Assembly: GCA_963976695.1 (NCBI GenBank)
Contig: CAXBMB010000006.1
Location: 1-64,000, forward strand
DNA from: CAXBMB01 sp963976695
GTDB lineage: Bacteria; Pseudomonadota; Alphaproteobacteria; Kiloniellales; DSM-21159
Direction: 5' to 3'
DNA length: 64,000 nt
This document shows, one piece after another, positions 26,516 through 37,099 of this stretch. The position numbers were made by a program, and so were the translations under genes. Numbering within the stretch: position 1 is the first letter of the stretch; each line of letters opens with the position of its first letter. The notes beneath the pieces were generated by a model. The model was given only the letters and a program-made list of their open reading frames with translations. It searched no databases and was not told the DNA's origin.

Positions 26516-26656
26516 ACGACGAAAATCTCTTTACAAGCTGGCGCGCCTCGGATCACGACCGTGAACCACGGCCAGAGCAGACTTCCACCCGGCCGAGGCA
26601 AGGACTGGAGTGACTTTTTACCTCACCAGGAATGAGGAGGCAAAGTTATCAATGAT

Positions 26657-27892
26657 TTATTTTTTCCATGCCCGACTTGAAATCAACTTTTCGGCAATTT
26701 GCCGGGCGTCCCGATCAATTGCCCAAACCTCCGACAGACTCGACAGCGCCACCCCGGGCAGCTTTTCCAGGCAGGCCTCAACCGTCGCGGCAATTTCCAG
26801 GAACCCGATTTTACCCGCCAGGAAGGCGGCGACCGCCACTTCGTTGGCGGCGTTGAGCACTGTTGGCGCACTGCCGCCGCTCTCCAACGCCTGACGGGCC
26901 AAACGCAGCGCCGGGAAGCGCTGTTCGTCCGGCGCAAAAAATTCCAACCGGCCAATGGCGGCCAGATCCAAGCTTTCCACCGGGGCGGCCATCCGCTCCG
27001 GCCAGGCCAGCGCGTAGGCGATGGGGGTGCGCATGTCGGGCTGCCCCAGCTGAGCAAGCACCGAGCCATCAATATAGGCCACCATCGAATGAATCACCGA
27101 CTGGGGATGAAACAGCACATCTATCTGTTTCGAGGGAAGACCGAAAAGATGATGTGCTTCAATGATTTCCAGGCCCTTGTTCATCATTGTCGCCGAATCA
27201 ATCGAGATCTTATCGCCCATCGACCATACCGGATGCGCAATCGCCTGGGCCGGCGTGACATCCGCCATTTCCGCCAGCGATCGGGTGCGGAAGGGGCCGC
27301 CCGAGGCGGTCAGCACAATCTTGGCGACCGCTGAACGGCGGGCATGGTCGAAGACCTGAAAAATCGCATTGTGCTCGCTGTCGACCGGCAGGAAACGCGC
27401 CTTGAACCGCGTCAGCTCGGCAGTCATCAGACTGCCGGCGCAGACCAACGTTTCCTTGTTGGCGAGCGCGATGACGGCGCCGCGGCGAACCGCCGCCAGC
27501 ACAGGCGCCAACCCGGCGGCGCCAACAATGGCGGCCATGACAATATCGCTGTGACGCGCCGCGGCCTCGGCCACGGCCCGCGGACCGGCGGCCGCCTCGA
27601 CGCCGCTGCCGGCAAGCGCGGTTTTCAGGTCGTCGTAGAGCGCCTCGTCGCCGATCACCGCCAACTCGGCGCCGAAACGGCGCGCCTGCTGCGCCAGTTT
27701 GTCCACCGATTTATTGGCGGTGAGCGCCGTGATCCGAAAACGTTGCGGGTCGCGCGCCACCAGGTCCAGAGTGCTGCAACCCACCGAGCCGGTGGAGCCC
27801 AAGATCGTCAGACTTTTGGCTTCGGCCGACGGACCGACGGCCGCGAGACTATCGGCTGCCGCGCTGGTGCTGACGGAAAGAGAGGCGCTCAT
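26657..27892 (-). CDS. dxr: 1-deoxy-D-xylulose 5-phosphate reductoisomerase
   Basis: Second enzyme of the MEP isoprenoid pathway, converting DXP to MEP with NADPH. The 411 residues are slightly long because of an about 26-residue Ser/Ala-rich N-terminal extension before ILGSTGSVG (30-38), the NADPH-binding loop. The metal-binding and catalytic motif DSEHNAIFQ (171-179) is intact, as are ALANKETLV and the C-terminal helical domain. The start overlaps the cdsA stop (ATGA). The product feeds UppS through IPP and FPP, so the neighbours are functionally linked. Confidence 0.96.
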   Translation of the reverse strand: MSASLSVSTSAAADSLAAVGPSAEAKSLTILGSTGSVGCSTLDLVARDPQRFRITALTANKSVDKLAQQARRFGAELAVIGDEALYDDLKTALAGSGVEAAAGPRAVAEAAARHSDIVMAAIVGAAGLAPVLAAVRRGAVIALANKETLVCAGSLMTAELTRFKARFLPVDSEHNAIFQVFDHARRSAVAKIVLTASGGPFRTRSLAEMADVTPAQAIAHPVWSMGDKISIDSATMMNKGLEIIEAHHLFGLPSKQIDVLFHPQSVIHSMVAYIDGSVLAQLGQPDMRTPIAYALAWPERMAAPVESLDLAAIGRLEFFAPDEQRFPALRLARQALESGGSAPTVLNAANEVAVAAFLAGKIGFLEIAATVEACLEKLPGVALSSLSEVWAIDRDARQIAEKLISSRAWKK

Positions 27893-28881
27893 GGGACAAT
27901 GACTTCCAAACCGACGAACAGCGACAGCAGCAACACCGCGCTGATCAAGCCGTCAACACGGTCCAGCAGGCCGCCATGCCCGGGAATGAGTTGAGATGCG
28001 TTTTTCACCTTGAAGTGCCGTTTCATTCCTGATTCCAAAAAGTCGCCTGCCTGGGCCACGACCGCGAGAATAGCACCGAACAGCCAGGGAAAGGGAAGCA
28101 AAGTAACGGACAGGTAGGGAGTCAAAAGCGTGGCCACCAGCCCCGCCGCCAGCATACCCCCAAACAAGCCCGACCAGGTCTTCTTGGGGCTGAGCGCGGG
28201 AATGAGCTTCGGTCCGCCCAAACTGCGCCCGGCGATGTAGGCGCCAATATCCGTCGACCAGACAATGGCCAGCAGCCAGATCAGCAGCGCCGTGCCGGAT
28301 TTGGCTTCACCGCCCAGCCCCAGCAGCCACTGCAGCGACAACAGCGGCAGACCGACATAGAGCACGCCGAACCCATACCAGAGCATGCCGCCGCCCTCGC
28401 CCTTGCCGGCCTGCCGGGCCAGAAGCGGCAGACCCAGGCAGGCCAGACCCAAAAACCAAGCCACCAAATCGGCGGAAAACCCAAGATAGCTTAAGACAAC
28501 GGTGACCAGGACGGTGGCGATCAACGCCAGGCCCGGCAGCGGCAAGGCGCCCGGTCCCTCGCGCAGATGGGCGTATTCCCAGGCAACCGCGCCGCCCGTC
28601 AGCAGCAGCAGAAAATCGCTATAGGGCGAGCCCAGATAAAACGCCAGAACCACCGGCGGCGCCAGCACCACCGCCGACAGCGTGCGGAGCATTACGGAGC
28701 GCCGGCCACGGTCTGGAGAGGAGGACGGTTTTTCCGGCCGCTGGCGCGTCGCGCCCCCGTCATCGGCGCCATCCGAGCCATCCTGATCATCGAGTTCCGC
28801 TGTCATCGCGCTGTCACTTCGCTGCCATCTCGGTGTTGTCTCGGTGAAGGTCGGCTCGGTCATTCTATCAGGGGCCCACAT
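27889..28881 (-). CDS. cdsA: phosphatidate cytidylyltransferase CdsA
   Basis: Makes CDP-diacylglycerol from phosphatidate and CTP, the branch point of phospholipid synthesis. It is a polytopic membrane protein with about eight hydrophobic helices from residue 65 on. The CDS signature begins SPKKTWSGLFGG and continues to the late acidic residues. The N-terminal about 60 residues are polar and low-complexity; in-frame ATGs at 28863 and 28806 are alternative starts, and none has a strong ribosome site. It lies between uppS (about 125 bp gap) and dxr (4 bp overlap). Confidence 0.93.
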   Translation of the reverse strand: MWAPDRMTEPTFTETTPRWQRSDSAMTAELDDQDGSDGADDGGATRQRPEKPSSSPDRGRRSVMLRTLSAVVLAPPVVLAFYLGSPYSDFLLLLTGGAVAWEYAHLREGPGALPLPGLALIATVLVTVVLSYLGFSADLVAWFLGLACLGLPLLARQAGKGEGGGMLWYGFGVLYVGLPLLSLQWLLGLGGEAKSGTALLIWLLAIVWSTDIGAYIAGRSLGGPKLIPALSPKKTWSGLFGGMLAAGLVATLLTPYLSVTLLPFPWLFGAILAVVAQAGDFLESGMKRHFKVKNASQLIPGHGGLLDRVDGLISAVLLLSLFVGLEVIVP

Positions 28882-29005
28882 GACAAGCGATCCAATAGAT
28901 ACCGCCCCGCCGCTTTCGGACGAAGCGGCGCGTGCTGCAGGAAGCGCCCGAACATTACCGGCGAAAGGCGACGCGCCAAGCGCTGCTTTCCAGGCTGATC
29001 ACAGG

Positions 29006-29737
<732 letters not shown>

Positions 29738-29756
29738 TCCACCGCACCTTGCGGTG

Positions 29757-30314
29757 TCAAACTTGCATGATCTCGGCTTCTTTGTGGCTGAGCGTTTCGT
29801 CAACCAGCTTAATGTGGACGTCGGTCAATTTCTGGATTTCGTCAGAACGCTTGTGGTGCTGATCCTCGGAAATCTCGTTGTCCTTTTCCATCTTCTTCAG
29901 CTGTTCCATGCCGTCGCGGCGCACATTGCGAACCGCTACCCGCGCGTGTTCAGCATAGCGCCCGGCGATTTTCGCCAACTCGGCGCGGCGTTCTTCGCTA
30001 AGCGGGGGAATGGGAATGCGAACCGTCTGGCCATCGGTCGAAGGGTTCAGTCCCAGCCCGGCGTTTCGAATGGCCTTTTCGACCGCGCCAACCATTTTCT
30101 TGTCCCAAACCGACACCGCCAGCATGCGCGACTCTGGCACGCCGATGTTGGCGACCTGGTTCAGCGGAACAGCCGTGCCGTAAGCTTCGACCGTTACCGG
30201 ATCCAGCAAACTGGTTGACGCCCGGCCCGTACGAAGCCCGCCGAATTCCCGCTTCAACGCCTCGATGGCGCCATCCATGCGCTTGGTCAGGTCCTTCATC
30301 AATGGATCAGCCAT
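29757..30314 (-). CDS. frr: ribosome recycling factor
   Basis: Splits post-termination ribosomes together with EF-G. The 185 residues are exactly the usual length. Conserved segments include FGGLRTGRAS, VTVEAYGTAVPLNQVANI, GLNPSTDGQTVRIPIPPL and the C-terminal helix RRDGMEQLKKMEK. It follows pyrH (60 bp gap) and precedes uppS (19 bp gap), the standard tsf-pyrH-frr order. Confidence 0.97.
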   Translation of the reverse strand: MADPLMKDLTKRMDGAIEALKREFGGLRTGRASTSLLDPVTVEAYGTAVPLNQVANIGVPESRMLAVSVWDKKMVGAVEKAIRNAGLGLNPSTDGQTVRIPIPPLSEERRAELAKIAGRYAEHARVAVRNVRRDGMEQLKKMEKDNEISEDQHHKRSDEIQKLTDVHIKLVDETLSHKEAEIMQV

Positions 30315-30374
30315 TTTATCTGCCCCGGTTTCTTTTCTTCACTGTTGGTGTTTGTTTGGTCGAAAAATGCGACG

Positions 30375-31103
30375 CTACTCTGTTTGATCGGTAACGATCG
30401 TGTAGGGTCCCTCGCCATTGACAACCTGCGCGAAAGCTCCCGGCTGGGCAATGGAAAAGACAACAATCGGAATGTTGTTTTCGCGGCAAAGCGAAATCGC
30501 CGAATGGTCCATAACGCCCAGATCACGGGCCAAAACTTCGAAAAATGTCAAACTCTCATAGCGTTTGGCGTCGGCAACCTTCATCGGATCGGCATCGTAG
30601 ACCCCATCCACCTTGGTGCCCTTGAACAGCGCGTCACAGTCCATTTCCGACGCGCGCAAGGCCGCGGCGGTATCGGTGGTGAAGAAGGGATTGCCGGTGC
30701 CGGCGGCGAAGATGACGACCCGACCCTTTTCCATATGCCGAACCGCCCGACGGCGAATGTAAGGCTCGGACACCGCCGCCATGGGAATGGCCGACTGCAC
30801 CCGGGTCGGCACATGCAGTTTTTCCAGCGCGTTTTGCAGCGCCAGGGAGTTAATCACCGTGGCCAACATCCCCATGTAGTCGGCGGTGGCGCGCTCCATA
30901 CCCTGGGCCGCGCCGCTCAGGCCGCGAAAGATATTGCCGCCGCCGATCACCAGACAAACTTCCGTGCCGCTGTTGACAACGCCCTTAATTTCCGCCGCCA
31001 CCCGCGCCACCGTATCCGGGTCAAGTCCATACTCCCTATCGCCCATCAAGGCTTCGCCTGAAACCTTCAAGAGCACTCTTTTGAACTTCGACACGTCTGT
31101 CAT
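30375..31103 (-). CDS. pyrH: uridylate kinase
   Basis: Bacterial UMP kinase of the amino-acid kinase fold, 242 residues, making UDP for RNA, UDP-sugar and envelope synthesis. ATG at 31103 was chosen because GGGGAGCC precedes it and the family sequence starts there (KFKRVLLKVSGEAL); the frame extends 15 codons upstream without conservation. Motifs are KVSGEALMGD (ATP/UMP loop), VIGGGNIFRG and the GTGNPFFTTDTAAALRA acceptor region. A palindromic hairpin lies between it and tsf. Confidence 0.96.
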   Translation of the reverse strand: MTDVSKFKRVLLKVSGEALMGDREYGLDPDTVARVAAEIKGVVNSGTEVCLVIGGGNIFRGLSGAAQGMERATADYMGMLATVINSLALQNALEKLHVPTRVQSAIPMAAVSEPYIRRRAVRHMEKGRVVIFAAGTGNPFFTTDTAAALRASEMDCDALFKGTKVDGVYDADPMKVADAKRYESLTFFEVLARDLGVMDHSAISLCRENNIPIVVFSIAQPGAFAQVVNGEGPYTIVTDQTE

Positions 31104-31161
31104 GGCTCCCCCGCCGCGGCCAAGCTTGGTCCGCTTTACATAACCCATACTATAAAAGAAG

Positions 31162-31192
31162 AACGGGCGGCACCAAGGCCACCCGTTTTTTT
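31162..31192. terminator. hairpin between tsf and pyrH, U-run on both sides
   Basis: AACGGGCGGC (31162-31171) pairs with GCCACCCGTT (31178-31187): 10 bp with one G-T pair and a 6 nt loop. On the plus strand it is followed by seven T. On the minus strand (the genes' direction) it is followed by CTTCTTTTAT, a weaker U-tract. It may partly attenuate rpsB-tsf readthrough into pyrH and block antisense transcription. Confidence 0.7.
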
Positions 31193-32114
31193 ATCCACCG
31201 ACCGTCGCGGCCACTTCAGCCGCGAAATCCGATTCTTCTTTGTCGATCCCCTCGCCCAGCTGATAGCGGACAAAGCCGGTCAGCTTAATGGGAGAGCCGA
31301 TGTCCTTGGCGAAGTCGGCCACGACTTGCTGAACCTTGCGCTCGCCGTCGATCACATAGACCTGCTCGATCAGGCAAACTTCTTCATAGTATTTGCGCAG
31401 CCGGCCTTCGACCATCTTGGCAATAATTTCTTCCGGCTTGCCAGATTCACGGGCCTGCTCGGACAGCACATCGCGTTCACGATCGATTTCGGCGCTGTCC
31501 ACTTCCTCGCGCGCCAAGGCTTGCGGATTGGCTGCGGCGACGTGCATGGAAATCAGCTTTCCAAGCTCGGCCAACTTCTCCGGATCGCCTTCGGATTCCA
31601 GGGCCACCAGCACGCCGATCTTGCCCAGACCCGGGCCAACCTGGCTGTGAACGTAGCCGCTGACCACGCCGTTGGACACCTCCAGCGCCTTGAGGCGGCG
31701 CAGGTTCATGTTCTCGCCAATGGTGGCGATCATGTTGGTCAGTTCTTCCTCGACGTTGCGCGCGCCACCCGGATAGGCGACGCTCTTCAGCGCCTCGATA
31801 TCGGCGACGTCCTGGCTCAGCCCGGCAACGGTGCGGACAAAATCCTGGAACCGGTCGTTGCGGGCGACGAAATCGGTCTCCGCATTGACTTCAGCCACCG
31901 CGCCCTTGGTGCCGTTGGTGACAACACCCACCAAACCTTCGGCAGCCGTGCGGCCGGATTTCTTAGCCGCTGCGGCCAGGCCCTTGGTGCGCAGCCAGTC
32001 GACCGCGGCTTCCAAATCGCCATCGGTCTCGCTGAGCGCTTTTTTGCAGTCCATCATGCCGGCGCCAGTCTTCACGCGCAGGTCTTTTACCAGCGCAGCT
32101 GTGATCGCAGCCAT
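31191..32114 (-). CDS. tsf: translation elongation factor Ts
   Basis: Nucleotide-exchange factor for EF-Tu, 307 residues. The N-terminal UBA-like domain holds KTGAGMMDCKKAL. The core has ALNVETDFVARN-type sequence (here AEVNAETDFVARND), which contacts EF-Tu, and the C-terminal module is complete. It is co-oriented with rpsB 174 bp upstream, the universal rpsB-tsf pair. The intergenic segment contains a hairpin. Confidence 0.97.
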   Translation of the reverse strand: MAAITAALVKDLRVKTGAGMMDCKKALSETDGDLEAAVDWLRTKGLAAAAKKSGRTAAEGLVGVVTNGTKGAVAEVNAETDFVARNDRFQDFVRTVAGLSQDVADIEALKSVAYPGGARNVEEELTNMIATIGENMNLRRLKALEVSNGVVSGYVHSQVGPGLGKIGVLVALESEGDPEKLAELGKLISMHVAAANPQALAREEVDSAEIDRERDVLSEQARESGKPEEIIAKMVEGRLRKYYEEVCLIEQVYVIDGERKVQQVVADFAKDIGSPIKLTGFVRYQLGEGIDKEESDFAAEVAATVGG

Positions 32115-32187
32115 TGCTCTTCCTTCTTTACCTTGGGGTCATCCGCGCCGAGGAGTCACGACAGGACCCCCAGGCAATCTTTGTGAC

Positions 32188-32225
32188 ACCGAAGGCCGTC
32201 CCGCTTGCGACGGGCCGGCTTCGGT
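32188..32225 (-). promoter_or_regulatory. hairpin in the rpsB-tsf intergenic region
   Basis: ACCGAAG (32188-32194) pairs with CTTCGGT (32219-32225), and inner CCGTC (32196-32200) pairs with GACGG (32209-32213) across an asymmetric internal loop. There is no U-run. It could set the relative level of the tsf message; this is inference only. Confidence 0.4.
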
Positions 32226-32288
32226 CGCCAATTGTGCGCTCGCCAGGGCCATGCGGGTCATCCCCACCGCCCCGGCCAAGCACCAACC

Positions 32289-33131
32289 TTAGGCTTGCGC
32301 CTTTGCCTCGGCGTCGGCGGCAGGCGCGGCCTCGACAACAGCAGCCGCGTCATCGCCGGCAGGCGCCGTGTCGTCTTCCGCGGCGGGCAGCACCTCAACA
32401 GGAGCTTCAACGGCTTCACCGATATCCACGCCGGAATCGATCACTTCCTGCTGAATGCCATCCAAAATGGCGTCCGACATCAAATCGCAATAGGTCTGGA
32501 TCGCGCGCAGGGCATCATCGTTGCCCGGCACCGGATAGCTCACGCCTTCGGGGTTGGAGTTGGAGTCCAACACGGCGACGATGGGAATGCCAAGCTTGTT
32601 GGCTTCGGCAATAGCCAACTGCTCTTTGTTGGTGTCGATGATCACGATGGCGTCGGGAATGCCGCCCATCTCCTTGATCCCACCCAGAGCCCGCTCCAGC
32701 TTATCGCGCTCGCGCGTCAGGTTCAGGGTCTCTTTCTTGGTCAGACCGGAGTGCTGCTGGCTCAGTTGCTCATCAAGCGCCTTCAGCCGGCGGATCGAAT
32801 TGGAAATGGTTTTCCAGTTGGTCAGCATGCCGCCGAGCCAGCGGTGATTGACGTAGTACTGGCCGCAACGCTTGGCGGAGTCAGCCAGGATGTCGCTGGC
32901 TTGGCGCTTGGTGCCGACAAACAGCACCCGGCCGCCGCCGGCGGCGACCTGCTGCAGGAAGACCAGCGACTGGTGCAGCAGCGGAACGGTCTGTTCCAGG
33001 TCGATGATGTGCACGCCATTACGCACGCCAAACAGGAACGGCGCCATGCGCGGGTTCCAGCGACGGGTGGTGTGACCAAAATGAATGCCAGCTTCCAGCA
33101 GCTGACGCATGGTGAATGTGGGAATCGCCAT
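32289..33131 (-). CDS. rpsB: 30S ribosomal protein S2
   Basis: Component of the small ribosomal subunit, 280 residues. The core (about 1-230) has the family signatures RQLLEAGIHFGHTTRRWNP at the N terminus, GGMLTNWKTI and PDAIVIIDTNKEQLAI. A C-terminal tail of about 45 residues is Ala/Asp/Glu-rich and low in complexity, as in many alphaproteobacterial S2 proteins. It heads the long minus-strand cluster; dnaE ends about 320 bp upstream. Confidence 0.97.
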   Translation of the reverse strand: MAIPTFTMRQLLEAGIHFGHTTRRWNPRMAPFLFGVRNGVHIIDLEQTVPLLHQSLVFLQQVAAGGGRVLFVGTKRQASDILADSAKRCGQYYVNHRWLGGMLTNWKTISNSIRRLKALDEQLSQQHSGLTKKETLNLTRERDKLERALGGIKEMGGIPDAIVIIDTNKEQLAIAEANKLGIPIVAVLDSNSNPEGVSYPVPGNDDALRAIQTYCDLMSDAILDGIQQEVIDSGVDIGEAVEAPVEVLPAAEDDTAPAGDDAAAVVEAAPAADAEAKAQA

Positions 33132-33449
33132 TGGCTTCTTTTCTCCGGTTAATCCGCCACGAACCTTAAGTCATTCCCAGGATCAAGCGATCACCGGAAA
33201 CACCGGGACGACGGAAGGGATGTCTCCCCTTCTCACCGCATGGGTCCGTGTGTGGGTTGTTACTAGGCGCGGGTGTTACGCCTCCCGCCCCTGAGATGCA
33301 AGGGTTGATTGACCTTGATCGGTTGTTTTGCGCTAGCTTGCGGCCAGGCGGAGGGGATCCGCTAGCCGCCATCATGCCACGACTGCCGCTTTCTGGCGAC
33401 CCCTGCGCACAATCGGGCGCAACGCCGCTCGACGCGCCGACCGGGCCGA
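33132..33449. other. 318 bp dnaE-rpsB intergenic region
   Basis: Upstream region of the rpsB cluster. On the minus strand TTGCAT and TAACAC are separated by 17 bp (about 33300-33272) and are a weak promoter candidate, which would give an about 130 nt leader. GCTAGC occurs twice, about 29 bp apart, near 33333 and 33362. No gene and no intrinsic dnaE terminator were found. Confidence 0.4.
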
Positions 33450-36400
33450 TCAGGTGTCTTCGACCACCAGCCCGGAGATTGCCTTGATGGCTTGGCGTCC
33501 GGCCGGCGAGAGCGCGTAGCTGCCCGGCAGCTCCATCTCGGCTTCCCGACCGTTGTCCAGAGAGAGCACCAGGTTCAATTTGCCGCGGCCCTTTTTCTCA
33601 TGCGCCAGTATGGCCTTCAACTGGGCCAGGGGATCGCTGCTGTGGGTAAAGATCTTCAGGCCCGCCGCCGTCTTGGCCAGCGCGTCGTCGAGATCTTCAA
33701 AATCCTGCGCCGTCAGACGGAGATCGTCGCCGTCCGGCTGCCGTTCGACGGAAACCTGCACCAACAGGGGCTTGCCGCTCTCCAGCAAGTCGCGGCAGCG
33801 GCCCAGCGTCTCGCTGAAAAGGGTTACCTCAAAGACCCCGGAGGAATCAGACAGTGATACGAAGGCAAAGCGATTACCGCGTTTGGAGGTGCGCTCCTGC
33901 TTGGAAATAACGATCCCGGCCAAGGTTTGCCGTCCGGCGTTGAGCGCGGCCGCGCGCGGCAGGTCGGCGAAGCTGACCACGTGCTTACGTTGTAGCATAC
34001 GGCCGTAGGCGTCCAGCGGATGGGCCGAGAGGTAAAAGCCGATGGCGGCGAATTCAAACTGCAAGCGCTCGGTCGCGGGCCAATCGGGAACCGCCGGCAG
34101 CTTGATGCTGTCTTCGTGGCCGGAAGAGCCGAGCAGGCTGAACTGCCCCGCCTCCCGTTCACTGGCCACGGTCGCCGCGTGGCGGACAATGGTCTCGGCG
34201 CCTTTGTAGACCTGATGACGGTTGGCGTTGAGGCAATCAAAAGCTCCCGCCGACGCCAGATTTTCAATCAGACGCTTGTTAACCGACTTGGCGTCGACCC
34301 GCCGGGCGAATTCGGCGACGCTGACGAAGACGCCCTGGGACTCCCGGCCCGACACCAACTGCTCCATGGCGGCGGCCCCGACATTGCGAACCGCGCCCAA
34401 GGCGTAACGCACCGCCATCGGATGGGTCGGCAGCTTTACCGGCGGCAGCTCCGGGTCGGGGTTCTTCGGCGCGATCAAGGCTTCGGGCGGCAGAGTTTCG
34501 ACATTAAAGTTGGCGCGCGACGCATTGATATCCGGCGGCAAAAGCGCAACGCCCATCCGGTTGAGCTCTTGCCGAAAAATGTTGAGCTTGTCCGTATTGG
34601 TCATATCAAAGGTCATCGAGGCGGCCATGAATTCGACCGGGTAATTGGCCTTCAGGTAAGCGGTATAGTAGGCGATCAGCGCGTAGGCCGCCGCGTGGGA
34701 CTTGTTAAAACCATAGCCGGCGAACTTGTTCACCAAGTCAAAGATGGTATCGGCCTTTTTCGCATCGACCCCCTTTGCCTTGGCGCCGGCGACGAAAATC
34801 TTTCGCTGCTTGTCCATCTCCTCCTTGATTTTCTTACCCATGGCGCGGCGCAGCATATCGGCCCCCCCCAACGAGTAGCCGGAAAGCACCTGGGCAATCT
34901 GCATCACCTGCTCCTGGTAGATCATGATGCCAAAGGTTTCTTCCAGGATCGGCTGCAAGGACTCATGCAGATAGTCGGGTTCCTCATCGCCTTTCTTGCG
35001 ATTGATATAGGAGGGTATGTTTTCCATTGGCCCCGGGCGATAGAGCGACACCATGGCGATGACGTCTTCGAAACGGTCGGGCCGCAGCTTTTTCAGGGCG
35101 TCGCGCATTCCCTGGGATTCCAACTGGAAGACCCCGACGGTCTCTCCCGCCGCCATTATCCGGTAGGCGGGCTTGTCTTCCAGATCCAATGCCGATAGCT
35201 GAAACTCCGGCGTGTGACGGCGGATGAACCTTTCCGCCGTGGCCATCACCGTCAAGGTCTTCAGGCCGAGAAAGTCGAACTTCACCAAGCCGGCCTGCTC
35301 AACGAACTTCATGTTGAACTGGGTAACCGGCATGTCGGAGCGGGGGTCGCGGTACAGCGGCACCAGTTCGTCGAGCGGCCGATCGCCGATCACCACGCCG
35401 GCGGCGTGGGTGGAGGCGTGGCGATAAAGCCCCTCCAGCTTCAAGGCGATCTCGATCATCCGCGCCGCGTTGTCATCGCTGGTTTGTTCGGCTTTCAGCC
35501 GGGGCTCGATCTTCAACGCCTCGGCCAGGGTGGTGGGACTGGCCGGGTTGTTGGGCACCAGTTTGCAGATCCGGTCGACCTGGCCAAAGGGCAGTTGCAG
35601 CACCCGGCCGACATCCCGCAACGCAGCCCGCGCCTGAAGCTTTCCGAAGGTAATGATCTGTGCGACCCGGTCGCGACCATACTTCTGCTGCACGTAGCGA
35701 ATCACCTCGTCGCGACGGTCCTGGCAAAAATCGACGTCGAAGTCAGGCATGGACACGCGTTCGGGATTCAAGAAGCGTTCAAACAGCAGGCCCCAGCGGA
35801 TCGGATCCAGATCGGTAATCAGCAGGGAATAGGCAACCAACGAGCCCGCCCCCGAGCCACGCCCCGGCCCTACCGGGATCTCTTGCGCCTTCGCCCATTT
35901 GATAAAATCGGACACGATCAAGAAGTATCCGGGAAACCCCATTTGCTCGATAATGCCGAGCTCGAAGGCAAGCCGGTCCTCATATTGTTTGCGCAGCGCG
36001 GCGACCTCTTCGGCGCTGTGTTGCGCGGTGAAAACGTTGTTTTCCAGCCGCCGCGCCAGGCCTTCGAAGGATTGAGCGCGCAGCTCTTCCTTTTCCGTGC
36101 GCCCCCCCGAGGTATCGAAGGCCGGCAGGATCGGGTCAATTGGCTCGGGCCGATAGGCGCAGCGCTGGGCGACCACCAGGGTGTTTTGAATGGCTTCCGG
36201 TACGTCGGCAAAAAGAGTCTTCATCTCTTCGGCGGTCTTGAAGCGATGCTCCGGGGTCACCCGGCGGCGGTCCTCCTGGGCGACATAGGCGCCCTCGGCG
36301 ATGCACAGCAGCGCGTCATGGGCTTCGTACATGTCGGCATCGAGGAAAAAGACGTCATTGGTCGCCACCAGCGGCAGATCATGGGCGTAGGCCAGCGCGA

Positions 36401-36974
36401 TCAAACGATCCTCGACCTGCTCCTCGACTTCCAAATTGTGACGTTGCAGCTCAAGATAGCAACGTCCGGGATAAATCTCCTTCAGCCGACGTAGCGCCTG
36501 TAAGGCCAGGGCGTCATGCGAACGGGCCAAGGCGCGATTGATCGGGCCGTCTGGTCCGCCGGAAAGCAGCAGCAGACCATCCGACCAACGCGCCAGATCG
36601 TCATAGTCAACCTGGGCGTCCTCGCCGTCGCCGGACTCCATGAAAGCCTTCGAAACCAGCTTCAACAGGTTCCGGTAGCCCCGGTCGTCCTGCACCAACA
36701 GCACGACCTTGTCCGGTGGCGGTTCCTTGCCGGGCGGATGGTCTTCCAGCGAGCGGCGCAACGCGATCTGCGCGCCGATGATCGACTGCAGCCCCGCTGC
36801 CGCGGCCGACAGCGAAAACTCCAACGCGCCGAACAAATTGTTGCTGTCGGTTACCGCCACCGCCGGCATGGAAAGCGCCTGACAGCGCTTGACCAGGTCC
36901 TTTATCCGCACCGCCCCCTCGGACAGCGAATAGGCCGAGTGGACCCGCAGATGGACAAAATTTGAATGCGCCAT
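33450..36974 (-). CDS. dnaE: DNA polymerase III alpha subunit DnaE
   Basis: Catalytic subunit of the chromosomal replicase, 1174 residues. The PHP domain at the N terminus (HLRVHSAYSLSEGA) is followed by the C-family polymerase palm with the PDFDVDFC catalytic aspartates and GRGSGAGSLVAY. The fingers, tandem HhH, OB-fold (TLAGIVISKQERTSKRGN) and C-terminal tau-binding regions complete it. The length and domain order match DnaE1 rather than the error-prone DnaE2/ImuC. It lies downstream of lolD (about 125 bp gap) on the same strand. Confidence 0.96.
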   Translation of the reverse strand: MAHSNFVHLRVHSAYSLSEGAVRIKDLVKRCQALSMPAVAVTDSNNLFGALEFSLSAAAAGLQSIIGAQIALRRSLEDHPPGKEPPPDKVVLLVQDDRGYRNLLKLVSKAFMESGDGEDAQVDYDDLARWSDGLLLLSGGPDGPINRALARSHDALALQALRRLKEIYPGRCYLELQRHNLEVEEQVEDRLIALAYAHDLPLVATNDVFFLDADMYEAHDALLCIAEGAYVAQEDRRRVTPEHRFKTAEEMKTLFADVPEAIQNTLVVAQRCAYRPEPIDPILPAFDTSGGRTEKEELRAQSFEGLARRLENNVFTAQHSAEEVAALRKQYEDRLAFELGIIEQMGFPGYFLIVSDFIKWAKAQEIPVGPGRGSGAGSLVAYSLLITDLDPIRWGLLFERFLNPERVSMPDFDVDFCQDRRDEVIRYVQQKYGRDRVAQIITFGKLQARAALRDVGRVLQLPFGQVDRICKLVPNNPASPTTLAEALKIEPRLKAEQTSDDNAARMIEIALKLEGLYRHASTHAAGVVIGDRPLDELVPLYRDPRSDMPVTQFNMKFVEQAGLVKFDFLGLKTLTVMATAERFIRRHTPEFQLSALDLEDKPAYRIMAAGETVGVFQLESQGMRDALKKLRPDRFEDVIAMVSLYRPGPMENIPSYINRKKGDEEPDYLHESLQPILEETFGIMIYQEQVMQIAQVLSGYSLGGADMLRRAMGKKIKEEMDKQRKIFVAGAKAKGVDAKKADTIFDLVNKFAGYGFNKSHAAAYALIAYYTAYLKANYPVEFMAASMTFDMTNTDKLNIFRQELNRMGVALLPPDINASRANFNVETLPPEALIAPKNPDPELPPVKLPTHPMAVRYALGAVRNVGAAAMEQLVSGRESQGVFVSVAEFARRVDAKSVNKRLIENLASAGAFDCLNANRHQVYKGAETIVRHAATVASEREAGQFSLLGSSGHEDSIKLPAVPDWPATERLQFEFAAIGFYLSAHPLDAYGRMLQRKHVVSFADLPRAAALNAGRQTLAGIVISKQERTSKRGNRFAFVSLSDSSGVFEVTLFSETLGRCRDLLESGKPLLVQVSVERQPDGDDLRLTAQDFEDLDDALAKTAAGLKIFTHSSDPLAQLKAILAHEKKGRGKLNLVLSLDNGREAEMELPGSYALSPAGRQAIKAISGLVVEDT

Positions 36975-37099
36975 GGACCCTCTCCCCTTCGATAGCGACA
37001 GCGACAGCGTCGCGTCCGCCGGCCGGGGAAAATCCCCGGCTCAGCGAGCTATTAAAATTGCCCGCAGCAGGCCCGGCGCCAACCCACCGCCGAGCGCGC

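Noticed and set aside
37022..37099. Terminator between lolD and dnaE
   Set aside because: A GCCGGGGAAAATCCCCGGC palindrome (about 37021-37039) is strong but has no U-run on either strand; possible regulatory hairpin only.
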